A DNA stretch of 64,000 nt from Fremontodendron californicum (taxonomy: Eukaryota > Streptophyta > Magnoliopsida > Malvales > Malvaceae): the NCBI GenBank assembly GCA_030761205.1, contig JAULJL010000025.1, forward strand, positions 6,391,501 through 6,455,500. Reading direction: 5' to 3'. The notes under the pieces are model-generated. The model saw nothing but the letters and a program-made list of their open reading frames with translations, was not told the DNA's origin and made no database searches. Shown here one piece after another: positions 11,604 to 21,800 of this stretch (position 1 is the stretch's first letter; each line of letters opens with the position of its first letter). A program made the position numbers and the translations under genes.

Positions 11604-12221
11604 AAACAAAAAGAAAAGTTAGGAAGAAAGAAGACCTTCGGGCACCTATTCTAAGACCTCCGGGCACCTCTTTCAAGACCTCCGGGCACTATTCTCGAAA
11701 AGCATGGATAAGACCTCCGGGCACCATTTTCAAAGAAAAGACATTTTTAAAGACCTCCGGGCACCTCTTTCAAGACCTCCAGGCACTATTCTCAAAAATC
11801 ACGGATAAGACCTCCGGGCACCATTTTCAAAGAAAAGTCATGTTTTCAAGACCTCGGGGCATCATTCTCAAAGTCTAGAATAAGACCTCTGGGCACCACT
11901 TTCAAAGAAGTAACATTTTCAGACCTCCAAGTATCTGTATCCAAAAACCTTCGGGTAGCATCTTTCAAAATGACATTTTTCAAAACCTCCGGGTACCATT
12001 TTCAATTTTTGCAAAGTCAATTTCGTTACTTTAAGAAAGGTCGAGCCTCGGTAGGATTAGTCGAGTGGCGATATCTGAAGAATCTGACAAGGAATTTCAA
12101 GACTAAATGAGAAAGAGATGGGGATATCCAGAGTGAGTCTTCACTTTCGTAAGACTAAGATAGTAAGTGAGGTGATAATCTAAGTTATGTTCAAACTCAT
12201 TGTCAAAAATCGAAGTTCGTC

Positions 12222-12945
12222 TTTAAATTTCAAAGTTGTGGAGCCTCTGATGAGAGGAGCAATTTATTTTCAAAGTTGTGGAGCCTTTGATGAGAGGAGC
12301 AATTTATTTTCCAAGTGATGGAGCCTCTGATTAGAGGAGCAATTTATTTTCAAAGTCGTGGAGCCTCTGATTAGAGGAGCAATTTATTTTCAAAGTTGTG
12401 GAGCCTCTGATGAGAGGAGCAATTTATTTTCAAAGTTGTGGAGCCTCTGATTAGAGGAGCAATAGGAGTAATTTATTTTTCAAAGTTGTCGAGCCTCTGA
12501 TGAGAGGAGCAATTTATTTTCCAAGTGGTAGAGCCTCTGATGAGAGGAGCAATTTAAATTTCAAAGTCGTGGAGCCTCTGATGAGAGGAGCAATTTATTT
12601 TTAAAGTGACGGAGCCTCTGATGAGAGGAGCAATTTAAATTTCAAAGTCGTAGAGCCTCTGATTAGAGGAGCAATTTATTTTCCAAGTGATGGAGCCTCT
12701 GATTAGAGGAGCAATTTATTTTCAAAGTCGTGGAGCCTCTGATTAGAGGAGCAATTTATTTTCAAAGTTGTGGAGCCTCTGATGAGATGAGCAATTTATT
12801 TTCAAAGTGGTGGAGCCTCTGATGAGAGGAGCAATTTATTTTTCCAAAGTCGTGGAGCCTCTGATGAGAGGAGCAATTTAAATTTCAAAGTCGTAGAGCC
12901 TCTGATTAGAGGAGCAATTTATTTTCCAAATGATAGAGCCTCGCT
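12222..12945 (+). repeat. 40-bp tandem repeat, block C (18 copies)
   Basis: This is the same unit as block A, with 18 copies of the gagcct core counted by eye; the last is broken by an A run at 12946. It ends about 75 bases before the purine tract. Together the three blocks hold about 34 copies. Confidence 0.92.
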
Positions 12946-13020
12946 AAAAAAAAAAAGATCTCAATAACCGGACAAAATTGGTTATACTTTCTTTGCCCTA
13001 TTCCTGATTCTCAGCAATGT

Positions 13021-13035
13021 GCAAAGAGGGGCAGC
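13021..13035 (+). promoter_or_regulatory. Polypurine tract before the 3' LTR
   Basis: gcaaagaggggcagc directly abuts the TG of the second LTR. The aaagagggg core is the only purine run at this junction and is in the expected place for plus-strand priming. Confidence 0.7.
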
Positions 13036-14314
13036 TGTAATAACCAATTTTCGTCCGGGTCGGATCCGAATCCGACCCGGACCAAGTGCGAACCGGGCCT
13101 GCTGAATACCCAATCTGCTGTCTAGGCCCATTTTCAGCCCAATTTGGGCCCAAACCCAAACACAGAAACAATCAGGCCCAAGCACAAGGCCCAATTTTCA
13201 GGCCCAATTTTCGGGCCTGCCCATTTCCCCATTTCCTAACCCTAATCCCCTACCCTTGAAACCCTAGCCGCCTCCCCCTTTTTTCCCCTAACCTGACAGC
13301 CCTCTGCCACCTCCCTGCCCACACGCCACCAGCCTCCCTGCCATACGCCAGCCACCAGACACGGCAAACCCCCTGCAACACTCAACCACCTGCAACACTC
13401 AACCCAAGCCCCCACGCAACCCCTCCATAAAACAAACCTCAGATCAGAAAAAAAAAAAGGGAGGAGGAGAAAGCCCCCTGATTCAAAGAAACAAGGTTCG
13501 GACCCCCCCTTTCACCAAAAACCCCAGATCTGGGGTCCGAAACCCAGATCTGGGTCCTCTTCAAAAGCCAACAAAAAAAACCTACAAAAAAACCTTCACC
13601 AAAAACCCCAGATCTGGGGTCCGAACCCCAGATCTGGGATCCCCTTTCGAAACAAGACCCGAAAACCAAAAAGTCCCTGCAAGAAAAAACCAACCAACCA
13701 AACAAAAAAAAAAAAACAAAAACAAAAAAAAAGTTTTCAATCCTAGATCTAGGCATCTCAGGTGAGATTTGGGCAAAACGGAGCCCAGATCCGTGACGAG
13801 GGGGTCGAAACCCCCTCGGATAGGTAATTCGGAGTTCGCCGGCCGCCGATGAGCGGCGGCCGGCAGCGGTGGACGGCGGCTGGCACGGCGGTCCGGCCGC
13901 CGGCTTCTGGGTTCGGGGTGGCTGGTTTGCTTCTGGCTGAGAGAAAAGAAGAGAGAGAGAGAAGAGAAAAAAAAAAGGGGAAAAAGTGAAAAAAAAGAGG
14001 GGTTTGGGGTTATTTATACGGTGCCAAAACGGCACCGTATAGGGAAAGCGGGTCAAGGTGACCCGCGCCTGGACCCGCGGGTCGACCCGGGGTCCGCGCG
14101 GGTCACCCATTTTTTTTAAAAAAAATTAAACGGCGTCAAAACGACGCCGTTTTGGAGCCAGGGTCCGCGCGTGGACCCGCGGGTCGACCCGGGGTCCGCG
14201 CGCCCGACCCGAAAAAAAAAAAAAAAAAAAAGGCGCCGAAACGACGCCGTTTATAGCGGGGAGGATCCGCGCCTGGACCCGGATCCGACCCGGGTCCGCG
14301 CGGGTCCACCCGCA

Positions 14315-14349
<35 letters not shown>

Positions 14350-15724
14350 AGAAAAGCTGGGCCAGGCCAGGCCAGAACCAGGCCTGGCTCAGCAGGCCTG
14401 GTTTTGGGCCAGGAAGAAAAATAAGAGAAAAAAAAAAAAGAAAGAAGAAAAGAAAAGAAAAAAGAAAAAGAAAAAAAAAAGAAAGAAAAGAAAAGAAAGA
14501 AATAAAAAAATAAAAAATAGTAATAATAATTAATTTTAAAAAATAGAAAAAAATAAAAAGAAAAAAAATATAATAAAAAAATTTAAAGAAAAATTCACGA
14601 TAATCGTTTTTGAAGTTTTGATTTTTGACATTTTCAGGTGATTTTACGAAGATCAAGTCCGACATTTTAATTTTTCGGATTCTCGATATTTTTGGTATGA
14701 TTTCAATTTCTTTATTTATATCTATTTTTGTTTATTTATTTTTGCTCACTATTCGTCGTATTTTTATTATTCGGTTTCGATTTTAAAAAAAATTATTAAA
14801 AGCATTTTAACTTTTAAAAAAAAAGGGATTTTAATAAATGCGAATAACCGACGACGGAATTCGAAGGACGTCACGGTAGTGATTCCTAAGATATCTTGAG
14901 GTGCGAGAATTTCGTTAAATATCACCACAAGTGGTGGGAGTATTTAGCGACATGCTCGATATAAAAATTCGTTTTCGCTTAAAAAAAAAATGGAAATAAT
15001 CAAAATAAAAAAAATGAATAAAGAGCGAATGTTTATTGCGCTCGATATTTTGCCTTGCTCGTGTTCTTAATATTATGATTCGCATGTTTAATTTATAGTT
15101 ATATATTAAGCCGTATGCATTCGATATTTAAATACTCGCATCATACGCATTTGAATAAAAAATGGATGTAAATTGCCGACGACGGAATTCGAAGGATCAC
15201 GGTTGTGATTCTTGAGATGTCTTGAGGTGAGAAGATCTCGTTAAATACCACCGAGAGTGTCGGGAATATTTAATGAGTATTTTCGATAACAAATTTATGT
15301 TCGCTTTCCTTTTTTAAAGAATAATAACAGTTCAAAAAAATTCAAAAAAATAATAAACATGTTTTTAAAAAAATAAAATAAAATGAAAATAAGAGAGAAT
15401 TATTTTTAAATACCGATGTTAAATCCATTAAACCGAGATTTAAGATAACACGTGATCAAGTGGTACCGTTTTCTAAACGGGCGTTGCGGGGGTGCTAATC
15501 CTTCCCCGCACGTAACCGACTCCCGAACCCGATTTTGTTTTCTCTCTGGTTCAAAGCGCGGACTTCGAAATTGGTTTTACAAAATATTTTAATTAATTTT
15601 AAGATATTTTAATAAAATCGGCTTTAATAGGTGGCCAATCACACCTAGCAAAAAAGATTGGTGGCGACTCCATTTTTTGTTGTTTTCAAAATTCGTCGTA
15701 GCGGTCGAAAAAATCGTTATGACA
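13036..15724 (+). repeat. 3' LTR of the TR-GAG-like element
   Basis: It starts tgtaataacc and ends ttatgaca, matching 2043-4738. Visible differences are length changes in A runs, a roughly 20-base insertion near 13875 and scattered substitutions. The two-stem AAAAC block lies at 14016-14152 and both stems are perfect here. Confidence 0.92.
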
Positions 15725-15729
15725 TAAAT
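15725..15729. repeat. Right target site duplication TAAAT
   Basis: Exact repeat of 2038-2042, immediately after the LTR's terminal CA. Confidence 0.85.
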
Positions 15730-15748
15730 AATATAAAAAAAAAATGGA

Positions 15749-15815
15749 AATGGACTCCATGGTTAGGATGTTGGACAAAGTCCTCACTTGATTCTCATCA
15801 AGATCATGAAGCCTA
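15749..15815. repeat. Copy 2 of the local repeat straddling the insertion site
   Basis: Matches 1927-2012 with a few substitutions and a roughly 13-base deletion. See the left copy for spacing after removal of the insertion. Confidence 0.6.
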
Positions 15816-16174
15816 ACCATTGTTTTATTTATTTTTGAAAAGCAAGAACAACAAGAAAGATTTATTAAGCAAAGACAATGGTAGGAAATCACATGAAAAT
15901 CAAGAAATAAAGCATGAGGAAGAAGAAGAAAAATGTATGAGCAAGGGTAGAATGGCAACCTTTGCAAAAGCTTTCTTTCCTTCCTTTCAAAAAATATTTT
16001 TTTCTAAGGTTTTAGCTACTGCCCAAGACTCAAAATCAGCCAACCTTTTTTTTTTTTTGAAAAATGAAACCCCTCTTCCCTTTGAATAGCCTTGGCCGAA
16101 CCCCATTGTGTCTTGGTGAAGGGTGGAGATTAATTCATTTAATTGTCCTACACAATCTAAGCCCTTGGATCCAA

Positions 16175-16490
16175 GATATTTTCATGACAAAAAAATGTCA
16201 TCTTGCAAATTGATCTTATCCATTCAAGGATATACTTATCTTTTCATAAGGTGCCTAAGTCATTGGATGAGCAAGGATATTTCATTTGGCTACATGCATT
16301 TTCAACCATTGGATGACTTGTGCTCATCTTTATTCCACAAATATTGGCCATTGGATGAGGACATTTTCATGACAATAAAAATGTCATCTTGCAATTTGAT
16401 CTTTAGGCCATTGGATGAGTAAGAACGATCCAAGATAGTAAAAATGACATCTTGCCATTAGATAGTGACCATTGGATAAGGTTGATTAAA
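16175..16490. repeat. Imperfect repeats of atgtcatcttgcaa / ccattggatgag
   Basis: The words catgacaa..aaatgtcatcttgcaa and ccattggatgag recur about three and five times at irregular spacing. They lie within the putative LTR and have no reading frame. Confidence 0.6.
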
Positions 16491-16575
16491 TCCCCACCCT
16501 TTCTCCCCTATGCTGGCTGGCCAAGGGCCCGGTATGTTCTAGGATTTCCTTCATTTTTTTCACCTTTTAATTTTG

Positions 16576-17290
16576 CAAAATTGGCCTTTTTCGGTTTCTT
16601 CGGTAAAATTGTATTTTGGCCCCAAACTTGATTTTATTGAAAACGGACCCCAAATCTGGTTTTTCTTTCTCCAATCCATCCAAATAAATATAATATTGAG
16701 ATCTGGAGATTTTCAGAATTTTTCGAGCTCGTTTCCTATTTTTCCCAAAATTTTCTCTTGAATTTTTCGGGTTAGGGCACCCAAAATTCACCTTTTTCAA
16801 ATGAGCTCCGATTCTGTATTTTTCTTCACCAATCTCTTCCAAAACTTATAAAACTCATATCTAGAAGTTTTCATAATTTTTGGAGCTCGTTTGCTATTTT
16901 CTCCGGAATTACCTTCTGGAATTTCGGCTTAGTGCACCCGAACTTTGCCATTTTTCAAATGAGCTTCGGTTTCGGATTTTTCTTCACCGATCTCTTCCAA
17001 AAATATAAAACTCAGATCTGAAAGTTTTTATAATTTTCCAAGCTTGTTTTCTATTTTTCTCGGAATGCACCCGAATTTTGCCTTTTTTCAAATGAGCTCC
17101 GATTCCTGATTTTTCTTCATCAATATCTTCCAAAAATTATAAATCTTAGATCTGGGAGTTTTCATAATTTTTCGAGCTCGTTTGCTATTTTTTTGTAATT
17201 TTCTTTGGGACTTTTCGAGAATGCCCTTCAACCTCCGAAACCTCGGTTTTACTCAAAACGGGTCCGATTTTTGGATTTTATTTTTCCACT
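16576..17290. repeat. Tandem repeat of about 135-160 bp, roughly 4.5 copies
   Basis: Each unit contains aaatgagctccgattc, a ttttcttcaccaatctcttcc word, an agatctggaagttttcataat word and gagctcgtttgctattttt. Units start at about 16576, 16725, 16881, 17041 and 17176. They are diverged and vary in length through internal deletion. Confidence 0.85.
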
Positions 17291-17829
17291 TCCTTTGTCC
17301 TATATTGAATTTGAGTTGGTCCAAAAAGCCCAATTTTTACATCTGAATTCCTCTTTGATTTAGTTTATTACTTTTTATTCCAAAATTGAGAATTTTCCCG
17401 TTTCTCCTCTAATTAGCTCTTCCTTTGGATTCACTTCAAATTGGATTTGGGGTACCCTTGTTTATTCATTATTCATCAATTGGGGACTTCAATTTCACCG
17501 AATCAGACCATCTCTGTAGTTTTCCCCAAATTTGCAAATTCTTCATTTTTAACCAAAACCCTAATTTTCGGTTTTCCTTCCAAATTGACTCTTCCTTTGG
17601 TTCTACTTCCAATTGACCCTTCCAATACCCGTAATCATTAATTATATTCCATTTGGAACCTTCTATTTCGACCAATTTGATTGTTTAAACATTTTTTCCC
17701 AAATTTGCTGAATTAGGGCTTCCCCTACACTGAAATTTCTGCAATCCCTCTTCCAAACTCCATATCTTTCATTGTAGACCTCGAATTATCAAAATTATTT
17801 CGCCATTGTTCAATTCAACTTCAAATTTT

Positions 17830-17920
17830 GATTTTGACTAAAGGTTGACTTTTTTAGTGGTTGACTTTTAGAAGTTGACTTTTTTAGAGTTGACTTTTTT
17901 CGGATTGACTTTTCATGCTG
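17830..17920. repeat. gttgactttt short repeats
   Basis: Six or so copies of gttgactttt(t) at 15-25 bp spacing near the LTR terminus. Similar words (ggttgacc..) occur at about 890, which fits the two flanking fragments being one element. Confidence 0.6.
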
Positions 17921-18043
17921 AACTCCGAATCACAACTCTTGGAGGACCATCTGCAAGATGAGAAGGGATATTCTGCATTCTAAAAAAATACAAAGAAGAA
18001 TTTACCTGGTTTAGGGGGGCCCGGATAAAATTAGGTGTCTACA

Positions 18044-19315
18044 CCATAATTTAGTAGAAGTTTTAGAAATTGGTTTAGTTGAAACTTTATTTAAGACATA
18101 AATAACAGTTTTTAAGGCATTACTCTATAAACTTAGAGGAATATGCATGATCTCTTAAATTTCAGTGCTTCTTTTAGCTTTTTTTTTTTGTGGATTGTTA
18201 GTTTGCTTTCACTTAATGCAACTAACGCAAGTGTCAAACTCAGTAAAATCATTTACCAATATCTTATTCTCTACATAGAGATATGACACAATCTTTTATG
18301 CCACAACTTAGAGGAGTTTTCATTTATAGCACATCTTTTACTGTTAAAAATCTTATGCATAGTTAATAAACTATCCTCATAATCAGGATCCAAATCAATT
18401 TTATAAATGATCAATTAAATGACAAAAACCAATAGAAACATTATCTTTTGAAATTTCAACAATAGAATTTTTAAACTTAAGTTCAAAATCCAATTTTTTT
18501 AATTTAGGAATGGAAATCAAAATTTGTAAAAAAAAAATGGAACATAAATATTTTCTTCAAGGTCTAAAATAGATCCTGATTTCAAAATAATCTTGAGAGT
18601 CCATATTCCTTCCACTTGTGAAGGTAATCGATTTCCGGAGTAGATGCTTCTCCCACTTTCTTTCGATTTCCTTAGCTTTATGAAACCTTGCATGGTGGTA
18701 AAAATATGACTCGTTGATCCAAGTCTAACCACCATGTATTATGAGGAACATCAACAAAAGAGATTCATTACATACATAAGAAATGAGTTTACCTTTCTTT
18801 TCGAGCCTCTTTTTATACTTTAGGCAATCTTTCTTTACATGTCTAAGTTTCTTTACAAAAGAAGGATTTAATGCCATTTTTCTTTATTGGCCTTTTTCCT
18901 TCTTTCTTATCACCCTTTTTTTTTTTATCTCTAGTTTCTCATTCTTCAGTTCTCTTCTCTTGAACAAACATAGTTAAGAGTTCATTGATAGACCATTTTA
19001 CTTTATGTGTGTTTTGAATGGTCTATACTCATTAGGAAGAGAGTTGAATATAAAAGTGATAAAAATGACTAAGAAAACTCAATTTCTAAAACTTAAGTTG
19101 AGTGACATGTCTCTCAAATCCCATAATGTGCCCACGCACGCTTTTAGAATTGTTATGCTTTATTCCTGAAAGCTTCCTTATCAAGGTGGTAGCCAAAAAC
19201 TTATCAGATTTTACAAACAGGTCTTTGATGGCTTTCAAGTAATCCTTGATATTGTCACAATCTAGGGTGGAACTCTGAATGGACTTATTGATATAGGATT
19301 TGATGTACATCATAC
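18044..19315 (-). pseudogene. copia gag (C-terminal part), zinc knuckle, protease and pre-integrase remnant
   Basis: On the minus strand 19312-19086 encodes a UBN2-type gag segment (DYLKAIKDLF...IRKLSGIKH...VRGHI). Around 18840-18790 a degraded CCHC knuckle region is visible. 18735-18517 resembles the protease/pre-integrase linker (LGSTSHIFTTMQGF...GNRLPSQVEGIWTLKI). Further left, 18420-18050 holds a pre-integrase remnant with a LWHKRL-like HHCC start and an ..KRSTEI.. segment. Stops and frameshifts separate the pieces, so it is dead. It is truncated exactly at the LTR edge at 18043. Confidence 0.75.
19313..19315. repeat. Left TSD (TAC) of the CACTA element
   Basis: TAC is repeated at 20744-20746. 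A 3-bp duplication is the CACTA rule. Confidence 0.75.
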
Positions 19316-19489
19316 CAGTACAAGGGAACAGACTTTTACCGACGAAAAATTCCATTGGTAATTCTTAAGTCGGTACCGACGAAATATTTCGTCGTAATTT
19401 TTGAATTGGAATAAAAAAAGTATATAATATTAATAAAATTTATTATTACTTCACATTAATTTCTATATTATAAATTATATAAATATATT

Positions 19490-20060
19490 ACTAAAATATA
19501 TTATTAATTTTTTTTAAAACACAGTTTGATACACACCAAGAACAATAGTTTGTCCTACAACCATGGAAAGCCTTGCATATTTCCCTCCTGCAATGAGAGA
19601 ACTTGCCCTGCAACGTGAAGAAACACAATGAAGTCATTCTATATTTGAAGAATTCTTCAAATTGTTTTAGTCCATTGAGAATTTTCATTGAGTAGAAGAA
19701 CAGAAAGAATATAAGATATAAATGCAGTGAAGTTCTATGACAGTTTTACTAACCAGTCTTAAGCAAGGAATCTACTGCCACACTGAATCTCGTTCTATTT
19801 AATGTGTGCAACACTACAGATTTAACCTGGAAAGAGAATCATCAAAACTATTAGCAGAACATGAACTTCCACAAACGAAAATTGGCAGCCAAATTTTAAA
19901 CAAAATTAACAAAAATGTTAATGCATAATCAAACCTCTCTGTAAGAACTGAAGACATATCCACATGAAAGGAGAGCAATGGTGGGACGGCGGCTGGCGTG
20001 CATGGGACGGCGGACAGTTGGGGCGGAGCTGGGTTGGGTTTCGAGAGGCACGGGGATGGG
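19490..20060. other. Unique central segment of the CACTA element
   Basis: Unlike the repetitive arms, this stretch has mixed composition with a GC-rich end (about 19978-20060, ggcggctggcgtgcatggga). Short frames exist on both strands but none resembles a known domain. It could be captured host DNA or a relic of the parental element's interior. Confidence 0.35.
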
Positions 20061-20083
20061 GGAAGGAGAGGAAATAAGAAAAG

Positions 20084-20111
20084 GTCTCGGGCATATTATA
20101 ATGCCCGAGAC
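20084..20111. repeat. Perfect 11-bp inverted repeat (hairpin)
   Basis: gtctcgggcat, loop attata, atgcccgagac. It lies at the boundary between the unique centre and the right subterminal array of the CACTA element. Confidence 0.85.
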
Positions 20112-20743
20112 TTTTACCGACGAAATTTTCGTCATCATCGACGAAAATTCCGTCGGTCAAAAGTTCCTCAATTTTCGAAATAAAATTAATTATGAAAAAG
20201 AAAATTTCATAGCTAATACTTTTTAGCGACGGGAAATTCCGTGGTTAATAATTGAAATTGATTTATATAAATAATAAATAAAAGTAATTGTTAAAAGGAA
20301 AATTTCATCGTTAATACTTATTAGCGATGGAAAATTCCGTAGCTAATAAGCTTATTAGCCACGGAATTTTTTGTCGCTAATAAGTATTAGCGATGGAATT
20401 CAATTTTCGGTTTTTTTTTTTTTTAAATTATAAAAATCCATGTCTTTTTTTACTGACCGAAAATTCCGTCGGTAATAATCCTCATCCGTCGATAATACTT
20501 TAGCGGGAACCAATTAGATTCCCGCCAAAGTATTACCAATGAAAAATTTCATTCGTAAAAATTTTATCGGTAATACAAAATTTTCGTCGAAAATAGTCCA
20601 AAATTTCGTCGGTAATATTCATAAATATTACCGACGAAATTCCGTTGGTAATATTCTAAATTCCGTCGGTAATATGGACTATTTTCGACGGAAAAAATCC
20701 ATCGAAAATACTTCCGTCGTTAATTCTCCGTTCTCTTGTAGTG

Positions 20744-21065
20744 TACTTAAATGGTTAGATTTCTCCCACTGTACATGCAAATCTTTTCTCTTTGCTCACT
20801 TGATTTGTTGAGGACATTTTTGTCCCCTTGAAGCACCAAGTCAAAGTCCTTACACCCAAAAATAGCTCAATTTTCTTCTTTCAATCAGAGTAATTTTATC
20901 ATCCAATAACATTAAACTTATAGCAGCTTTATTTACCAAACTAGTAGAAATAACTGCAAAACCAAATAACACAATCATGCTGTGAAAATAATTCTTTATT
21001 TTGAATAAATCACATTTATATTCAAATAGTAAATTCAAACCTTCTTGTGGGCAGAGGTGCATCAT
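20744..21065 (-). pseudogene. copia gag remnant, N-terminal part
   Basis: The minus strand from about 20860 to 20747 encodes a diverged gag segment with a QWEKSN-like motif that continues into MMYIKSYINKS at 19312 once the CACTA element is removed. Upstream parts (to 21065) are too decayed to place the start codon. Confidence 0.55.
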
Positions 21066-21244
21066 GCATAAGAATCTACATAACTTTATGATAAAAGAAT
21101 AACTAAAACACTAAAATTAAATAATCCATTCTTATGGGCCTAAAAAAAATTTACCTTTGATGAAATCTTGTTTTATCACTGTAATCACTTTACAAAATTA
21201 ATTACCTCCCTATAGGGCCAAATAATTAATTTTTATAAAATAAT

Positions 21245-21800
21245 TCTTTAACGATGTCATTTTCCTTATGTAATTATTCTTTTAAAAAAAAACTTTATTT
21301 TAAATAACTAATAATTTTATCTAAATCAATCAACTTAAGATGTTGTGGTTACTCTCAAGCTAATGATTTAGAACATTAAATAATAACATTCAACATGTAT
21401 GCATAAAATTTATTACATATCATAAATAATTCCAGATTAATGTCATTTTTCGTATGTAATTATTTAAAGAAAATTTTATTTTAAATAACTACTAATTTTA
21501 TCTAATGATTTAGAACTATAATAATGATATCCAAAATGTATGGATAAAATTTATTGTATATCATAAAGTAATTACAGCGGAATATAATATTATATCATGC
21601 TAACATATTGCAAGTGTATCACACATAATTCCATATGAATGTCTTTTTCCTTATGTAGTTATTTAAATAAACTCTACTTTAAATGACTACTTATTTTATC
21701 TAAATCAATCAACTTAAGATGTTATGGTTACTCTCAAGCTAATGATGTAGAACTTTAATAATGATATCCAATATGTATGGAGAAAATTAAAGTATGCCCA
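21245..21800. repeat. Three diverged tandem copies of about 190 bp
   Basis: The order gtcatttttc..tatgtaattattt, then taaataact.ctaattttatcta, then aatgattta-gaac and aatatgtatg-ataaaattta recurs from about 21251, 21439 and 21637. Copies 1 and 3 also share aatcaatcaacttaagatgt. The repeat is AT-rich and non-coding. Confidence 0.75.

Larger units (their letters stand above)
10620..12005 (+). repeat. gacctccgggca-type short repeats
   Basis: Variants of aagacctccgggcacctcttt, about 25-45 bp apart, occur at 10620-10690, 11250-11370 and 11540-12000. They are interleaved with the 40-bp repeat blocks. Many alternate between gggca and gggtta endings. There is no open frame through them. Confidence 0.85.
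2043..15724 (+). mobile_element. Complete non-autonomous Ty3/gypsy-type LTR retrotransposon (TR-GAG/LARD-like, Tat/Ogre affinity)
   Basis: The element is 13,682 bp and has two nearly identical LTRs of about 2.7 kb that start TG and end CA. It has a perfect TAAAT duplication, a tRNA-Arg-type primer site 3 bases after LTR 1, and a purine tract before LTR 2. The interior (8.3 kb) contains a single recognisable protein, a Tat/Ogre-like gag (6343-7902). No protease, RT, RNase H or integrase frame is present in any of the roughly 5 kb that follows. Elements with LTRs plus only gag are known as TR-GAGs; they depend on an autonomous partner for the enzymes. Downstream of gag are non-coding sequence and a large repeat array. 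The Tat/Ogre assignment rests on the primer site and gag; the dependency on a partner is inference. Confidence 0.88.
15730..18043 (-). mobile_element. Right fragment of a probable Tat/Ogre-like LTR (minus orientation), terminus at 18043
   Basis: On the minus strand the right edge reads TGTAGACACC and continues taattttatccgggcccccc, a start typical of LTRs of Tat/Ogre-type elements (family knowledge). On the far side of this edge is a copia integrase remnant cut mid-domain, as expected for an insertion boundary. No purine tract adjoins the edge, which argues for it being the 5' LTR of a minus-strand element. The body carries three sets of short tandem repeats and no credible coding frame. Confidence 0.55.
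19316..20743 (+). mobile_element. Non-autonomous CACTA (En/Spm) element, 1,428 bp
   Basis: The right end reads, on the minus strand, cactacaagagaacgg. The left end reads cagtacaagggaacag (13 of 16 matching; the CACTA itself has decayed to CAGTA). TAC flanks both sides. Both arms carry many subterminal copies of accgacgaaat/ttccgtcggtaat motifs in both orientations, as expected for transposase-binding arrays. No transposase is encoded. The middle (about 19490-20060) is non-repetitive and may be captured host sequence. Removing the element plus one TAC makes the interrupted copia gag frame continuous across the site. Confidence 0.88.

Noticed and set aside
10694..12945. CRISPR-like array
   Set aside because: The units are directly contiguous with no unique spacers, and the setting is an LTR element in a plant genome.
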